A stretch of 43,322 bases of DNA from Sulfurimonas sp. GTDB taxonomy: Bacteria; Campylobacterota; Campylobacteria; Campylobacterales; Sulfurimonadaceae. Both the position numbers and the translations under genes were made by a program. Positions 14,705-23,495 of the stretch are shown here, in pieces. Below the pieces are notes generated by a model. It ran no database searches, was not told the origin of the DNA, and worked only from the letters and a program-made list of their open reading frames with translations. Location: assembly GCA_027083035.1 (NCBI GenBank), contig JALWSY010000147.1, positions 1 through 43,322 on the forward strand, given 5' to 3'. Position 1 is the stretch's first letter; every line of letters begins with the position of its first letter.

Positions 14705-15925
14705 ATGAAAAGATTACTTCTACCTGCACTCTTTGCAGCGAGTTTAGTGTATGCATCAGATTACAACTATGAACTCTCTCCTATGATTGGATACAACTTT
14801 GCAGAGGGGAACTTGGGTATTAAAAATGATGGGCATCTTCTTGGTGCTGTAGAGATGCAGTTTAACTCACCTGACTCAAAAATCTCTCCGGAGATATCTC
14901 TACTTCTCTCACCGAGTGTTGATTATAAGAGTGGAGGAGATGCTCGCTTTACTAGAGGCGCTTTCAATGGTGTCTATACCTTTGAGAAACAATCCTCCAT
15001 GATACCATTTGCAAAACTTGGTGTAGGAATAGAGAGAATAAACCACGAAACTGCTCAAAATAAAAATGGCTTTTTTGCGGATGCCGGTGCAGGGGTAAAG
15101 GTTCCTTTTACAGATAATCTCTCTATGAAATTAGAAGCACTCTATATGGCAAAGATAGCAAAACACAACTCTATAGCAGACTCAAACCTTGTCACAATGT
15201 TAGGATTAACATACGCTTTTGGTGAACGCCAAGAGGAGAGAAAAGTACCACAACAAGAGGAGAAGAAAGCAGAAGAGATTGTTGCTGTTGTAGCCGTCGT
15301 TGATGGGGATGATGATAATGATGGTGTTTTAAACTCACAAGATAGTTGTCCAGAAACAAGAGCCGGTGTAAAAGTAGATGCACTCGGCTGTCCTGCAGTT
15401 TTAGATAGTGATGCAGATGGAGTGAGTGACTCTTATGACAGATGTCCTAATACACCAAAGGGTGATAAAGTCGATGCCAAGGGGTGTACGATTGTTCTCG
15501 ATAGCGATAACGATGGTGTTTTAGATGATAAAGACATCTGCCCAAATAGCGCTCCGGGAGAGGCTGTAAATAGTGATGGATGTGCGAAAATAGTAACACT
15601 CCACATTACTTTTAAAAGCTCTTCTGCAGATATTACAGCAGACTCAGCGCCGGCTATTGATGCATATGCAAAATTTTTAACAACATATCCAAACTATAGT
15701 GCAAAGATTGTTGGATATACAGACAACACAGGAAGCAAAGCATTTAACAAAAAACTCTCTCAAGCCAGAGCAGACCAAGTAAGAGCGCTTCTTATAGACC
15801 GTGGAGTCAATCCAAATCGTGTAACAGCATTAGGTCGTGGACCTGCAAACCCTGTAGCTGACAACGCAACTCCAGAGGGACGCGCACAAAACAGACGCAT
15901 TGAAGCAGAACTTACAAGAGACTAA
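14705..15925 (+). CDS. OmpA-family outer-membrane protein with thrombospondin type 3 repeats
   Basis: A 406-residue protein with a signal peptide (to about residue 18, LVYAS). It has an N-terminal beta-barrel of about 150 residues ([10 protein letters not shown] to [10 protein letters not shown]), a Glu/Val linker, and three calcium-binding type 3 repeats (about residues 199-297, pattern DxDxDGVxDxxDxCP). The OmpA peptidoglycan-binding domain (about 298-406) has [21 protein letters not shown] and the NRRIE end motif. It ties the outer membrane to peptidoglycan, as OprF does. It follows leuC with a 19-nt gap and AAGGA before the ATG. Confidence 0.92.
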   Translation: MKRLLLPALFAASLVYASDYNYELSPMIGYNFAEGNLGIKNDGHLLGAVEMQFNSPDSKISPEISLLLSPSVDYKSGGDARFTRGAFNGVYTFEKQSSMIPFAKLGVGIERINHETAQNKNGFFADAGAGVKVPFTDNLSMKLEALYMAKIAKHNSIADSNLVTMLGLTYAFGERQEERKVPQQEEKKAEEIVAVVAVVDGDDDNDGVLNSQDSCPETRAGVKVDALGCPAVLDSDADGVSDSYDRCPNTPKGDKVDAKGCTIVLDSDNDGVLDDKDICPNSAPGEAVNSDGCAKIVTLHITFKSSSADITADSAPAIDAYAKFLTTYPNYSAKIVGYTDNTGSKAFNKKLSQARADQVRALLIDRGVNPNRVTALGRGPANPVADNATPEGRAQNRRIEAELTRD

Positions 15926-15926
15926 C

Positions 15927-16502
15927 TTGTTAGATACACCCTGTGTTATCTTCGCAGGTGGAAAAAGTTCACGAATGGGAGAGGATAAATCCCTTCTCCC
16001 CTTTGCCGGATTTTCTACACTTACCGAGTATCAATATACTCGCCTCTCAAAAATTTTCACAACCGTATATATCTCCTGTAAAGAAAAAGAGAAGTTCACC
16101 TTTAGAGCCAACTTTATTGAAGATATCCATACAGATGCTATTTATGCCCCTACAGTTGGCTTTGTTTCTGCCTTCAAAGCACTAAAGGAGGAGAAGTTTT
16201 TTACTCTGAGTGTTGATGCGCCCTTTGTTGATGATGCAGTCATTCAAAAACTTTTTTTAGAAGATAACGATAATTATGATGCAACCATTGCTAAAACAGA
16301 AGATGGAGTACAACCACTCTGTGGCATATACCACCGTTCACTTGAGTCAAAGTTTCTTACTATGCTCCATAAAAACAGTCATAAATTAGGGTTTCTACTC
16401 AAAAATACTCACACAAAATTTGTCTCTTTTGAAAATTCTAAAGCGTTTTTAAACCTTAACCATCCACAAGAGTATCAAGAGGCTCTATCTCTTCTGTTAT
16501 AA
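15927..16502 (+). CDS. mobA: Molybdenum cofactor guanylyltransferase
   Basis: About 191 residues of the MobA nucleotidyltransferase fold. The N-terminal nucleotide-binding loop is [18 protein letters not shown] (residues 9-26). SVDAPFV follows in the middle, and [12 protein letters not shown] is the usual substrate-side motif. It transfers GMP to molybdopterin in the cytoplasm, which would serve Mo enzymes such as SoxC if bis-MGD is used; SoxC itself normally holds Mo-MPT. Start: no ATG is available. TTG 15927, just after the ompA-like stop and with AAGAGA upstream, is preferred to TTG 15900. Confidence 0.87.
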   Translation: MLDTPCVIFAGGKSSRMGEDKSLLPFAGFSTLTEYQYTRLSKIFTTVYISCKEKEKFTFRANFIEDIHTDAIYAPTVGFVSAFKALKEEKFFTLSVDAPFVDDAVIQKLFLEDNDNYDATIAKTEDGVQPLCGIYHRSLESKFLTMLHKNSHKLGFLLKNTHTKFVSFENSKAFLNLNHPQEYQEALSLLL

Positions 16503-16547
16503 TTGTTAACAGCTCTTTGCTATAATAATGCAAAAAGAGATACGCCC

Positions 16548-17018
16548 ATGAACTTAACACACCTAGATGAGAACCAGAGACCAAAGATGGTTGATGTCAG
16601 CGAGAAAGATCAGACTACTCGTGTCGCCGTTGCAAGTGGCATCATTGAGATGAGTCAGAATGCCTTTGATGCTATTGTAAGTGAAAAAACAAAAAAGGGT
16701 CCGGTGTTACAGACTGCTGTAATCGCAGCGATTATGGGTGTAAAGAGAACAAGTGATCTTATCCCTATGTGTCATCCGCTCAATCTAAGTGGCATCAACT
16801 GCGATGTTGCAGAGCTGCCGGAATTACCCGGGTTTAAACTGACGGTAACCGCAAAACTTACAGGACAGACGGGTGTAGAGATGGAAGCACTTACAGGGAC
16901 TTCTATTGGACTGCTTACTATATATGATATGGTAAAAGCGATAGATAAAGGCATGATTATACGAAATGTACAGCTAGAGAAAAAGTCAGGAGGAAAAAGT
17001 GGAGATTATCAACGATAG
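16548..17018 (+). CDS. moaC: Cyclic pyranopterin monophosphate synthase
   Basis: A 156-residue MoaC protein. The family signature is complete: [18 protein letters not shown] at the start, [29 protein letters not shown] (about residues 45-75), GVEMEALTG, and MVKAIDKGM near the C-terminus. It acts with MoaA in the first step of molybdenum cofactor synthesis. The start at 16548 matches the family N-terminus; TATAAT at 16521-16526 inside the upstream 45 nt gives it a probable own promoter. mobA lies directly upstream. Confidence 0.94.
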   Translation: MNLTHLDENQRPKMVDVSEKDQTTRVAVASGIIEMSQNAFDAIVSEKTKKGPVLQTAVIAAIMGVKRTSDLIPMCHPLNLSGINCDVAELPELPGFKLTVTAKLTGQTGVEMEALTGTSIGLLTIYDMVKAIDKGMIIRNVQLEKKSGGKSGDYQR

Positions 17019-17268
17019 TAAAGAGAAACTCGAACTAGAGTATCCGTGTAACTGGTGCTATAAAGTTATAGCAAGTGAGAGAGAAGCGCTTGAGAAGGCT
17101 GTAAAGGATGTTATAGCTGAGAGGGAGCATAAACTGAGTAGCTCAAACACATCAAAAACAGGTAAATATATCAGTATGAATCTTGATTTACTTGTTCATA
17201 ATGAAGATGACAGAACTTTTATCTTTGATGCACTTAAGAAGCATCAAGATATCAAAATGGTTCTTTAA
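16999..17268 (+). CDS. DUF493 (YbeD-like) protein
   Basis: An 89-residue ferredoxin-fold protein of the DUF493 family, with [12 protein letters not shown] at the start and [29 protein letters not shown] at the end. The start is GTG 16999, inside the end of moaC, with AGGAGG 5 nt upstream. The family is named after E. coli YbeD, but its role in these bacteria is unknown. The window version has a CNWC pair. Confidence 0.8.
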   Translation: MEIINDSKEKLELEYPCNWCYKVIASEREALEKAVKDVIAEREHKLSSSNTSKTGKYISMNLDLLVHNEDDRTFIFDALKKHQDIKMVL

Positions 17269-17280
17269 AGTAAGGAAACA

Positions 17281-18324
17281 ATGATGCAAGATGAAGAGTT
17301 ACAAAAAAAGATTAGTGAAATCTATAACAAAAAATTTAAAACGGTGCATAAAAGAGTCGTCTCTGCACTTGAGAAGAGTAAGATAGAGAAGGAGTCTCTC
17401 TCTCCTAATGCAATAAAAACTATTGCAGAGACTATCGTTGAGATAGAGACTGATGATTTAAAAAAAGATTTAGAGACTCTTTTAGAGAAAAAAGAGCTGA
17501 TAGAGCGTGCGCTTGAGCGAAAAGCAGAGGAGTTACAAAATGCAAAGTATGAGATTTTTAATGCTCTTGAAGATGAGTTTGAAGACAATGATGTAATCCT
17601 CACAAAACTGCATCAAGTAAAACTGCAAACCATTGATCTTTTTGATATTTTAAGTGAGATGGTAGAGTCTGCCATCATTACTGCCTTAGAAAAAGATAGT
17701 GACGGAGATATAACAGAATCTACAACTGAGGTCATTAAAGAGATGACCTTTGAAGCGATAAAAGAGGGTTCACTTAACACAATACGAACGCGTAAGATTC
17801 TCTCTACCATTCTTGCAACAGCTATTGAAGTTGCTGAAGCAACCCCGACGCGTGCAGATGAGATTCTCTCCGCAACGCTCAAGGGAATGCGTACAGGACT
17901 CATAAAAGCCATCAGCCGTTTTAAAAAGCGTTTAGAGTTTATGCCTGTAGAAGCAAAACATATACTTATAGAGGATTACGATACAATCTTAGAAGATTTA
18001 AATCAAACAGACACTCTATTTTCTCAAGTAGTTATCACACAGGCGGGAGAGAGTTCGCAAACAATACGAGAACTTCTGCTCAAAATCAACAAAGAGATGT
18101 CTTATGATTTAGAAGAGCTTATTCTCGTTTCCAAAGAGACAGCAGAGGTGATGAAGGAAAAATTCTCCTCATTTGCAAAAAAAGCAGCTAAAAAAGCAGA
18201 TATGGCATTTAAATCACCAAAAGCTCAAGAGGCAAAAAGAATGGGAATCGAGGCATTTGGTGTTGCTAAAGAAGCACTTGGCAGCGCTCTTAAGTCAGCA
18301 AAAGATGCTATGGATAAAAGATAA
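17281..18324 (+). CDS. Long helical protein, unknown
   Basis: A 347-residue, highly charged, largely alpha-helical cytoplasmic protein. The N-terminal ~110 residues look like a coiled coil (LEKSKIEKESL to LERKAEELQNAKYEIFN). The middle has TESTTEVIKEMTFEAIKEGSLNTIRTRKIL, and the C-terminus is Lys/Ala-rich amphipathic (SFAKKAAKKADMAF to ALKSAKDAMDKR), possibly binding membrane or nucleic acid. No family is named with confidence. AAGGA precedes ATGATG at 17281. It sits between a DUF493 gene and a DUF2231 gene, probably in one operon. Confidence 0.75.
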   Translation: MMQDEELQKKISEIYNKKFKTVHKRVVSALEKSKIEKESLSPNAIKTIAETIVEIETDDLKKDLETLLEKKELIERALERKAEELQNAKYEIFNALEDEFEDNDVILTKLHQVKLQTIDLFDILSEMVESAIITALEKDSDGDITESTTEVIKEMTFEAIKEGSLNTIRTRKILSTILATAIEVAEATPTRADEILSATLKGMRTGLIKAISRFKKRLEFMPVEAKHILIEDYDTILEDLNQTDTLFSQVVITQAGESSQTIRELLLKINKEMSYDLEELILVSKETAEVMKEKFSSFAKKAAKKADMAFKSPKAQEAKRMGIEAFGVAKEALGSALKSAKDAMDKR

Positions 18325-18351
18325 AATCAATCACACAAAAAGGATAAAAAC

Positions 18352-18960
18352 ATGATGTTACACCCAGCAACAGTACACTTTGCGATGGTTTTACCCGTCG
18401 TAGCGTCCACTTTTGGACTCATTTACCTCGCTACAAAAACAGAGAGTATGTCAAAAATCTCCTCACGAGCAACACTTATAGCAGCACTTGCAATGATAGG
18501 TGTTTGGTACACAGGCTCCCAAGCGGGACCTGATATCTACAACTATCTTAGTGATGCAGGGCAGCATGAACTTCTAGAGCATAAAGCATTAGGACTCTAC
18601 CTTGCTATTGCTATGAGTATTATCGCACTTATTAAACTCGTCGGTTGCAAAATGAAAAATTATGCAATCGAAGCACTTGCAGTTCTCCTGCTTTTAGGCG
18701 CTACAGCTACGACATTTCTCCAAGGTAAGCATGGTGGAGAGTTGGTCTATAACTATGGAACACCTTTTAAATCTTACCTTATTATGGATACTCTCAAGGG
18801 AGCAGTTGCTGATGCAGCCGAAGAGGAAGATGCAGAAGCAAAACTTGAAGTCTTTCAAGATGCGATAGAGGACATCAAAATGCACTCTGAAGAAGTTGAC
18901 GCACTTTATGGAAATACTCCTGAGCAAGAGAGTGATGATGATGCAGAGGAAGAGGAGTAG
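18352..18960 (+). CDS. DUF2231-type membrane protein
   Basis: A 202-residue protein beginning HPATVHFAMVLPVVASTFGL, the N-terminal signature of DUF2231 membrane proteins. Four helices span roughly residues 6-28, 40-56, 80-100 and 105-122, followed by an acidic C-terminal tail (EEEDAEAKLEVF to DDDAEEEE). The family is linked to heme or metal-containing membrane modules, but function is not established. AAGGA precedes the ATGATG start. Confidence 0.75.
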   Translation: MMLHPATVHFAMVLPVVASTFGLIYLATKTESMSKISSRATLIAALAMIGVWYTGSQAGPDIYNYLSDAGQHELLEHKALGLYLAIAMSIIALIKLVGCKMKNYAIEALAVLLLLGATATTFLQGKHGGELVYNYGTPFKSYLIMDTLKGAVADAAEEEDAEAKLEVFQDAIEDIKMHSEEVDALYGNTPEQESDDDAEEEE

Positions 18961-18963
18961 AGA

Positions 18964-19101
18964 GTGATAGATGCAAAAGAGGAGATAATTGCTAAAATGC
19001 ATCAAGCACTACAAGCGTATAAGCAAGATAAAACATCTGCAAAGCCTTTTGCACAAAGCATGAGAGAAATCTCTGCTTGGCTGCAGAGTAAAGGGAAGTA
19101 A
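18964..19101 (+). CDS. 45-residue ORF upstream of ParE-like toxin (antitoxin-like position)
   Basis: A GTG-started ORF (VIDAKEEIIAKMHQALQAYK ... AWLQSKGK) in tight array: it starts 3 nt after the DUF2231 stop, preceded by GAGGAAGAGGAG within that gene, and its TAA overlaps the next ATG (TAATG). It is helical and charged. The position fits a small antitoxin for the following ParE-like protein, but 45 residues is short and no known antitoxin DNA-binding fold is seen. Confidence 0.5.
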   Translation: MIDAKEEIIAKMHQALQAYKQDKTSAKPFAQSMREISAWLQSKGK

Positions 19102-19370
19102 TGAATATACTTACAACGCAACTCTTTGAAGAGGAACTCAAAAAGATTCTTGAACAATTTGCAAAAGAAGATTTTGAGGCTACTAAAAAATTCAAACTCT
19201 ATCTAGACACAATCCTTATCAATATCCCGACAAAAGCAAAAAAGTATAAGCAGTCCATCTACTTCGATGATGCAAATATTAAAGATATAGAGCATGAAGA
19301 TTTCACTATCGTATTTTTTATAGACAAAGAAGAAGATAATTATCTCATTTTAAATATACTGCAAAAGTAA
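19101..19370 (+). CDS. RelE/ParE-like toxin-fold protein
   Basis: An 89-residue protein. N-terminal helices (TTQLFEEELKKILEQFAKED) are followed by a linker with IPTKAKKYKQSIYF and a beta-sheet ending FTIVFFIDKEEDNYLILNILQ, the usual C-terminal strand of RelE/ParE proteins. It may inhibit gyrase or cleave mRNA if active, or be a domesticated relative. It overlaps a 45-residue ORF upstream and is followed by a strong terminator. Confidence 0.65.
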   Translation: MNILTTQLFEEELKKILEQFAKEDFEATKKFKLYLDTILINIPTKAKKYKQSIYFDDANIKDIEHEDFTIVFFIDKEEDNYLILNILQK

Positions 19371-19392
19371 CACTCCGAAGAGTGTTTCATTT
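19369..19392 (+). terminator. Rho-independent terminator after the ParE-like gene
   Basis: AACACTC (19369-19375), loop CGAA, GAGTGTT (19380-19386), then TCATTTTG. A 7-bp stem with a stable tetraloop and T-rich tail; it overlaps the last bases of the stop codon. The rest of the gap to 19584 is AT-rich and holds the sox promoter region. Confidence 0.75.
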
Positions 19393-19513
19393 TGTAACCA
19401 CAACTGCAACAAAAATTACAAATATCACATTCTTATCTCATAAATAGCTTCTTTAGCACAAATCATAAATTTATAATTAAGCATAAAATGGCATAATATG
19501 GGAGTAAAAAGCT

Positions 19514-19543
19514 TTGTACTTTTAAATCACAGAGTTCTATATT
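19514..19543 (+). promoter_or_regulatory. Candidate soxC promoter
   Basis: TTGTAC (19514-19519) and TATATT (19538-19543) are 18 nt apart, 41 nt before the soxC start codon. The region is AT-rich, so other -10-like strings exist nearby (for example around 19491-19497). No operator was recognised. Confidence 0.35.
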
Positions 19544-19584
19544 CAATTTAAAAAATAAGCGATAACACTTAAAAAGGAGAAAAT

Positions 19585-20880
19585 GTGAACAATAAAGAAT
19601 CTCAAAAAGTTCTTGAAAGAAGAGACTTTTTTAAGAAAACAGCGGCATTGTCAGTAACAGCAATTGCTGGAACATCTCTTGTTTCATCAAATGCTAGAGC
19701 AGATGATCCTGCGATTATTAACAATGTGCCGTGGGGCCAAAAATGGGGGGATCCTGTAACTAAAAATCGTTATGGTATGCCATCAAAATATGAGCATAAT
19801 GTACTCAGAAGAAATACAAAGCTACTTGCTTCTGGAAACTTCAGAGCATCTATCGCTGTAGCTCCTATTCAAGAGTCAATGGGAATTATCACTCCAAATG
19901 GTCTTTTCTTTTCAAGATGCCATGGTGGTGTTGCGCAGATAGACCCAAATGAGTATCGTTTAATGATTCATGGTTTAGTTGAGAAACCTATTGTTCTTAC
20001 ATTAGAACAACTTAAGCGTTATCCTAGTGTAACTCGTACACACTTTATTGAGTGTCCAGCAAATGGTGGTCAAGAGTGGCGTGGACCACAGTTTAACTCT
20101 GTTCAATTCGCAAAAGGTTTTATGTCTTCTGCAGAGTGGACTGGTGTATATATTAAGACTATCTTAGAAGATTTAGGTCTTAAACCAGAAGCACAATGGA
20201 TGCTAGCTGAGGGAAGTGATAACTCTGAGATGGGTAGAACTGTTCCTGTAGATAAAGTGCTTGATGATGCTATGATTGTCTGGGGACAAAATGGTGAAGC
20301 ACTTCGTCCTGAACAAGGCTATCCTGTAAGACTTCTTCTTCCGGGTTGGGAAGGAAACTTATGTGTAAAATGGCTCAAGCGTTTAGAGTTTGCTACAGAG
20401 CCTTGGTACTGTAAAGAAGAAACTTCTAAATATACTGACCTTAAACCTACAGGAAAAGCTATCCAGCACTTCTATGCAAATGAGGTGAACTCTACAGTAA
20501 CTTCTCCATCTCCAGAGATTGACTGGACGCACTTAAAAGATGGTGATATCGTAGAGATTGAAGGTCTTGCGTGGTCTGGAATGGGTACAATTACAGGTGT
20601 TGATTTATCATTTGATGGTGGAAGAAACTATGTAAAAGCAAATCTCAAAGGTTTAGTTCTGCCTAAATCATGGACGCGTTGGTCTTATATTCATACTTAC
20701 AAAAAAGGTGAAGTATTACAGCTTACATCTCGCGCTATGGATGATGCAGGATATATTCAGCCTACAATTGACCAAGAGGTTAGTGTAATGGGTGTAGAGG
20801 CTGTATATCATAGAAATGCGGTAGAGACTTGGGAAGTAAATGCTAAAGGAGAGGTAAATCATGTTCAAATTAGATCGTAA
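19585..20880 (+). CDS. soxC: Sulfane dehydrogenase molybdopterin subunit SoxC
   Basis: A 431-residue sulfite-oxidase-family protein. A Tat signal peptide (RRDFFKKTAALSVTAIAGTS) sends the folded Mo enzyme to the periplasm. The Mo-ligating Cys is in THFIECPANGGQEWRGPQ (near residue 156), and the dimerisation domain occupies about the last 110 residues. SoxCD oxidises the sulfane sulfur on SoxY, delivering six electrons. The start is GTG 19585 (AAGGAG 6-8 nt upstream); the overlapping ATG at 19583 stops at once. Its end overlaps soxD by 20 nt. Confidence 0.95.
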   Translation: MNNKESQKVLERRDFFKKTAALSVTAIAGTSLVSSNARADDPAIINNVPWGQKWGDPVTKNRYGMPSKYEHNVLRRNTKLLASGNFRASIAVAPIQESMGIITPNGLFFSRCHGGVAQIDPNEYRLMIHGLVEKPIVLTLEQLKRYPSVTRTHFIECPANGGQEWRGPQFNSVQFAKGFMSSAEWTGVYIKTILEDLGLKPEAQWMLAEGSDNSEMGRTVPVDKVLDDAMIVWGQNGEALRPEQGYPVRLLLPGWEGNLCVKWLKRLEFATEPWYCKEETSKYTDLKPTGKAIQHFYANEVNSTVTSPSPEIDWTHLKDGDIVEIEGLAWSGMGTITGVDLSFDGGRNYVKANLKGLVLPKSWTRWSYIHTYKKGEVLQLTSRAMDDAGYIQPTIDQEVSVMGVEAVYHRNAVETWEVNAKGEVNHVQIRS

Positions 20881-22012
20881 GTTAATAATTACAGCTTCTG
20901 CAGCAGCTGCAGTTGCACTCTTTACACTTGGGTGTAACGGTGGAGAGACTGGAACAACTGCAAGTACGAAAGTAAATGGAAAAGCTACTATTGATGGTGG
21001 TGTTACATATCCAGTAGTAAATGGTAAAACTGGACCGTACTATGTAAACCCTCAGGTAGCACAAGTTGCTCCTAAGCTTTACAATGGTCGTGTACCAACT
21101 GCAAATGAGTTAAAGGCTTGGGATAAAGACATCATGCCTGATGGAACAGGTCTGCCAGAGGGTAGTGGCTCTGTTGAGGATGGTGAAGAAGTCTATGATG
21201 CAAAATGTGTTATGTGTCACGGTGACTTTGGTTCAGGTGGTGGTGGATATCCAGCACTCTCTAAAGGAAATGCTTACGATCTACAAAAGACTCTAACAAA
21301 CAACAGATGGAAAGATCCTGATGCAGATGGTCCTACTCGTGTATTTGGTTCATACTGGCCACAAGTAAGTACACTCTTCTGGTACATCAAAGATGGTATG
21401 CCACATCCATTCTCTAAATCGTTAACAGATGATGAAGTATATGCTCTTGTTGCGTATGTTTTAAATATCAATGAGATGGAGATTGATGGAGAAGAGGTTG
21501 ATGATGAGTATGTACTTGATCGTGAAAAGTTCTTAAAAATCAAAATGCCAAACAGAGATGGTTTTGAACCAAATATAGCTGGGCCGGGTGCGCTTGATCG
21601 TGTTCGTGCTTACTATGCTGATGCGAAAAACTTTGGAGGGCAAAACCTTCACCAAGGTGCTGAACGCTGTATGACTAACTGTCAAAAAGAGACAGCAAAA
21701 ACAAAAAGAATCAACGGCGGAATCACAAACTTCCTACCTCCGATGAGTGATGTAAGAGATTTACCTGCAGTAAAAGAGGTCAAAGTTGATCCTGTTGCCG
21801 TTTACAAAAGCACTTGTGCAATGTGTCATGATTCATATCTAGCTCCGGGTAGTGCTGAGTGGTCAGGATACCTTGCTGAAGGTATGGACACAGTTTACGC
21901 TAAAGGGATTAAAGGTACTGAGGGTGGTATGCCAGCAAAAGGTGGAACAGACCTCTCTGATGCAAACTTCAAAACAGTTGTTGATTATATCACTTCTGGT
22001 AAAGTAAAATAA
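20861..22012 (+). CDS. soxD: Di-heme cytochrome c SoxD
   Basis: A 383-residue protein, electron-accepting partner of SoxC. It has two c-type heme sites: CVMCHG near residue 115 (with GGYPALS after it) and CAMCHD near residue 318. An extra CMTNC motif lies near residue 270. The N-terminus has a lipobox-like end of the signal (LFTLGC, Cys25), suggesting lipid anchoring rather than a free periplasmic protein. The ATG at 20861 lies in the end of soxC with AAGGAGAGG upstream. Confidence 0.93.
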   Translation: MFKLDRKLIITASAAAAVALFTLGCNGGETGTTASTKVNGKATIDGGVTYPVVNGKTGPYYVNPQVAQVAPKLYNGRVPTANELKAWDKDIMPDGTGLPEGSGSVEDGEEVYDAKCVMCHGDFGSGGGGYPALSKGNAYDLQKTLTNNRWKDPDADGPTRVFGSYWPQVSTLFWYIKDGMPHPFSKSLTDDEVYALVAYVLNINEMEIDGEEVDDEYVLDREKFLKIKMPNRDGFEPNIAGPGALDRVRAYYADAKNFGGQNLHQGAERCMTNCQKETAKTKRINGGITNFLPPMSDVRDLPAVKEVKVDPVAVYKSTCAMCHDSYLAPGSAEWSGYLAEGMDTVYAKGIKGTEGGMPAKGGTDLSDANFKTVVDYITSGKVK

Positions 22013-22026
22013 GAAAAGGAATAATT

Positions 22027-22488
22027 ATGGAAAGAAGAAAATTTTTAGGTATGGGTATAGGTGCATTAGCGTTAGCTGTTGTACCTGTAAGTGTTCAAGC
22101 AACTGATTGGAGAAAAGAGAAGCCTGCGGTATGGACAGCAAAAACTGTTGATGATGCAATCAAAGCAATGTATGGTGATGTAAAACTTATTGAAAAAGGT
22201 GTAAAAATAACTACTCCTGATGTAGCAGCAAGTGGTGGTGCAGTTCCTATCAATGTTAAATCAGATATTAAAGCGAAAACTGTTGCAATTTTTCAAAATG
22301 CTGACCCTGAGTCCACTGTAATCGTTTTTGATATCAACAAATACTCAATCATTGATTTTGACATCAAAGCAAAACTCAAGTCTGTAGGTGATCCTGTAAC
22401 GGTAACGGCAGTAGTTGAAGGTCAAGATGGAAAATATTACATCGGTAACAGAACTCTTGATGTAGCACTTGGTGGATGTGAAGGTTAA
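22027..22488 (+). CDS. soxY: Sulfur carrier protein SoxY
   Basis: A 153-residue SoxY with a Tat signal (ERRKFLGMGIGALALAVVPV). The fold starts near WTAKTVDDAIKAMYGD, and the sulfur-carrying Cys151 is three residues from the C-terminus. The swinging arm ends GGCEG rather than the textbook GGCGG. With SoxZ it carries sulfur intermediates for SoxCD. AAGGA lies upstream of the ATG, 14 nt after soxD. Confidence 0.93.
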   Translation: MERRKFLGMGIGALALAVVPVSVQATDWRKEKPAVWTAKTVDDAIKAMYGDVKLIEKGVKITTPDVAASGGAVPINVKSDIKAKTVAIFQNADPESTVIVFDINKYSIIDFDIKAKLKSVGDPVTVTAVVEGQDGKYYIGNRTLDVALGGCEG

Positions 22489-22529
22489 TCTTCATCTTAA
22501 TTAAACAGAAAAATATATAAGGAATAAAA

Positions 22530-22844
22530 ATGGCTGGTTTCAAAATTAAAGCAAAATTAAAAAATGGCGTAGTATCTGTAAAAGCTATGGCAAAACATGA
22601 GATGACTACTTATGACATCGCAAAAAAACAAACAGGTGACAGAGAAAATGCAAACTTCATTTTTCACATTACTGCAACAGTAAATGGTGAGACGGTGTGG
22701 GATGTATCTACAAGTCAGTTCCTCTCTAAGAACCCTATCTTCAAGTTCAAATTTCAAGGAATTGGAAAGAAAGGAGATAAAATCCTTATGACTGCTATTG
22801 ACCGTAAAGGGAATACTCTTAAAGGAAAAGGTAAAATCAAATAA
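22530..22844 (+). CDS. soxZ: Sulfur carrier partner SoxZ
   Basis: A 104-residue immunoglobulin-like protein with no signal peptide, typical of SoxZ, which is co-exported with SoxY. Motifs: FKIKAKLKNGVVSVKAMAKHEM at the start, ITATVNGETVWDV in the middle, and KFKFQGIGKKGDKI towards the end. AAGGAATAAAA precedes the ATG. It is the last gene of soxCDYZ; soxX, soxA and soxB are absent from the window. Confidence 0.93.
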   Translation: MAGFKIKAKLKNGVVSVKAMAKHEMTTYDIAKKQTGDRENANFIFHITATVNGETVWDVSTSQFLSKNPIFKFKFQGIGKKGDKILMTAIDRKGNTLKGKGKIK

Positions 22845-22873
22845 GTAAAAAAGTCTCTGACTTCTTTACTTAT
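22841..22873 (+). terminator. Strong hairpin at the end of the sox genes
   Basis: ATAAGTAAA-A-AAGTC (22841-22855) pairs with GACTT-C-TTTACTTAT (22859-22873), a 15-position stem with one A-C mismatch and a TCT loop. It includes the soxZ stop codon. No clean U-tract follows, so it may be a terminator or an mRNA stabiliser. Confidence 0.55.
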
Positions 22874-22992
22874 TGTCCTTCTGCGCAAGGAGGAGAGCAA
22901 TTTCATGTTTCTTCTCTTCGCAACTCCTCGCACTACTCTTTTTCACACAACAACTAAATCTCAAAGAGTATGAAACTACAATAGAAGAGCAT

Positions 22993-23433
22993 ATGACAGG
23001 TACAGTATTAGAACTCTTTATTACACATGATAATGAAGAAAAAACACGAGAATCCCTACAAAGCGTTACTGTAGATAGTTTTGGTATTCTACAGGACAAG
23101 TTCTATGGTAAAAATGATATGCGTAGCATACTCATTACCTCACAAGATAGTTATAAACTCTCTCAAAATAAGGGCATTCATCTCAAAACAGGTTCTCTTG
23201 GAGAGAATATTCTTATAGATATCAATCCCTACAGTTTAAATCCCGGTGATATTATAAAGATAGGTGCAGCAGAATTACAAATAACTCAAAACTGTACACT
23301 ATGCAAAGGACTATCTACCCTCAATACAAAGCTTCCCAAACTGCTAAAAAACGACAGAGGTATATTTGCTAAAGTTATAAAGGGTAATTATGAAATATCT
23401 CTTGGAGATAAGGTAGAAATTTTATCGCATTAA
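22993..23433 (+). CDS. MOSC-domain protein
   Basis: A 146-residue protein with the MOSC core: DSFGILQDKFYGKN, RSILITSQDSY, GSLGENILIDI, LNPGDIIKIGAAELQITQ and the conserved Cys in NCTLCKGL. MOSC domains bind sulfur on a Cys and relate to molybdenum cofactor sulfuration; small stand-alone forms are common. The start at 22993 is the first ATG that gives the domain N-terminus (MTGTVLELFITHD). An earlier ATG at 22873 would read through the sox hairpin. Placement after soxCDYZ fits sulfur or Mo metabolism. Confidence 0.8.
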   Translation: MTGTVLELFITHDNEEKTRESLQSVTVDSFGILQDKFYGKNDMRSILITSQDSYKLSQNKGIHLKTGSLGENILIDINPYSLNPGDIIKIGAAELQITQNCTLCKGLSTLNTKLPKLLKNDRGIFAKVIKGNYEISLGDKVEILSH

Positions 23434-23495
23434 TATATTTTATATATTTAAAATGGTAAAATCGTCACGAAACAAATTAACATAAGGAAATGTAT

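Noticed and set aside
14705..15925. The OmpA-like gene as part of a leucine operon
   Set aside because: It follows leuC closely, but no leuD or leuB is present and its domains are purely structural, so the nearness is probably chance.
17322..17912. Minus-strand frames (93 and 99 codons) opposite the helical protein gene
   Set aside because: They are mirror frames of a charged helical protein, Ser-rich from the reverse complement of Glu/Lys codons, with no ribosome binding site.
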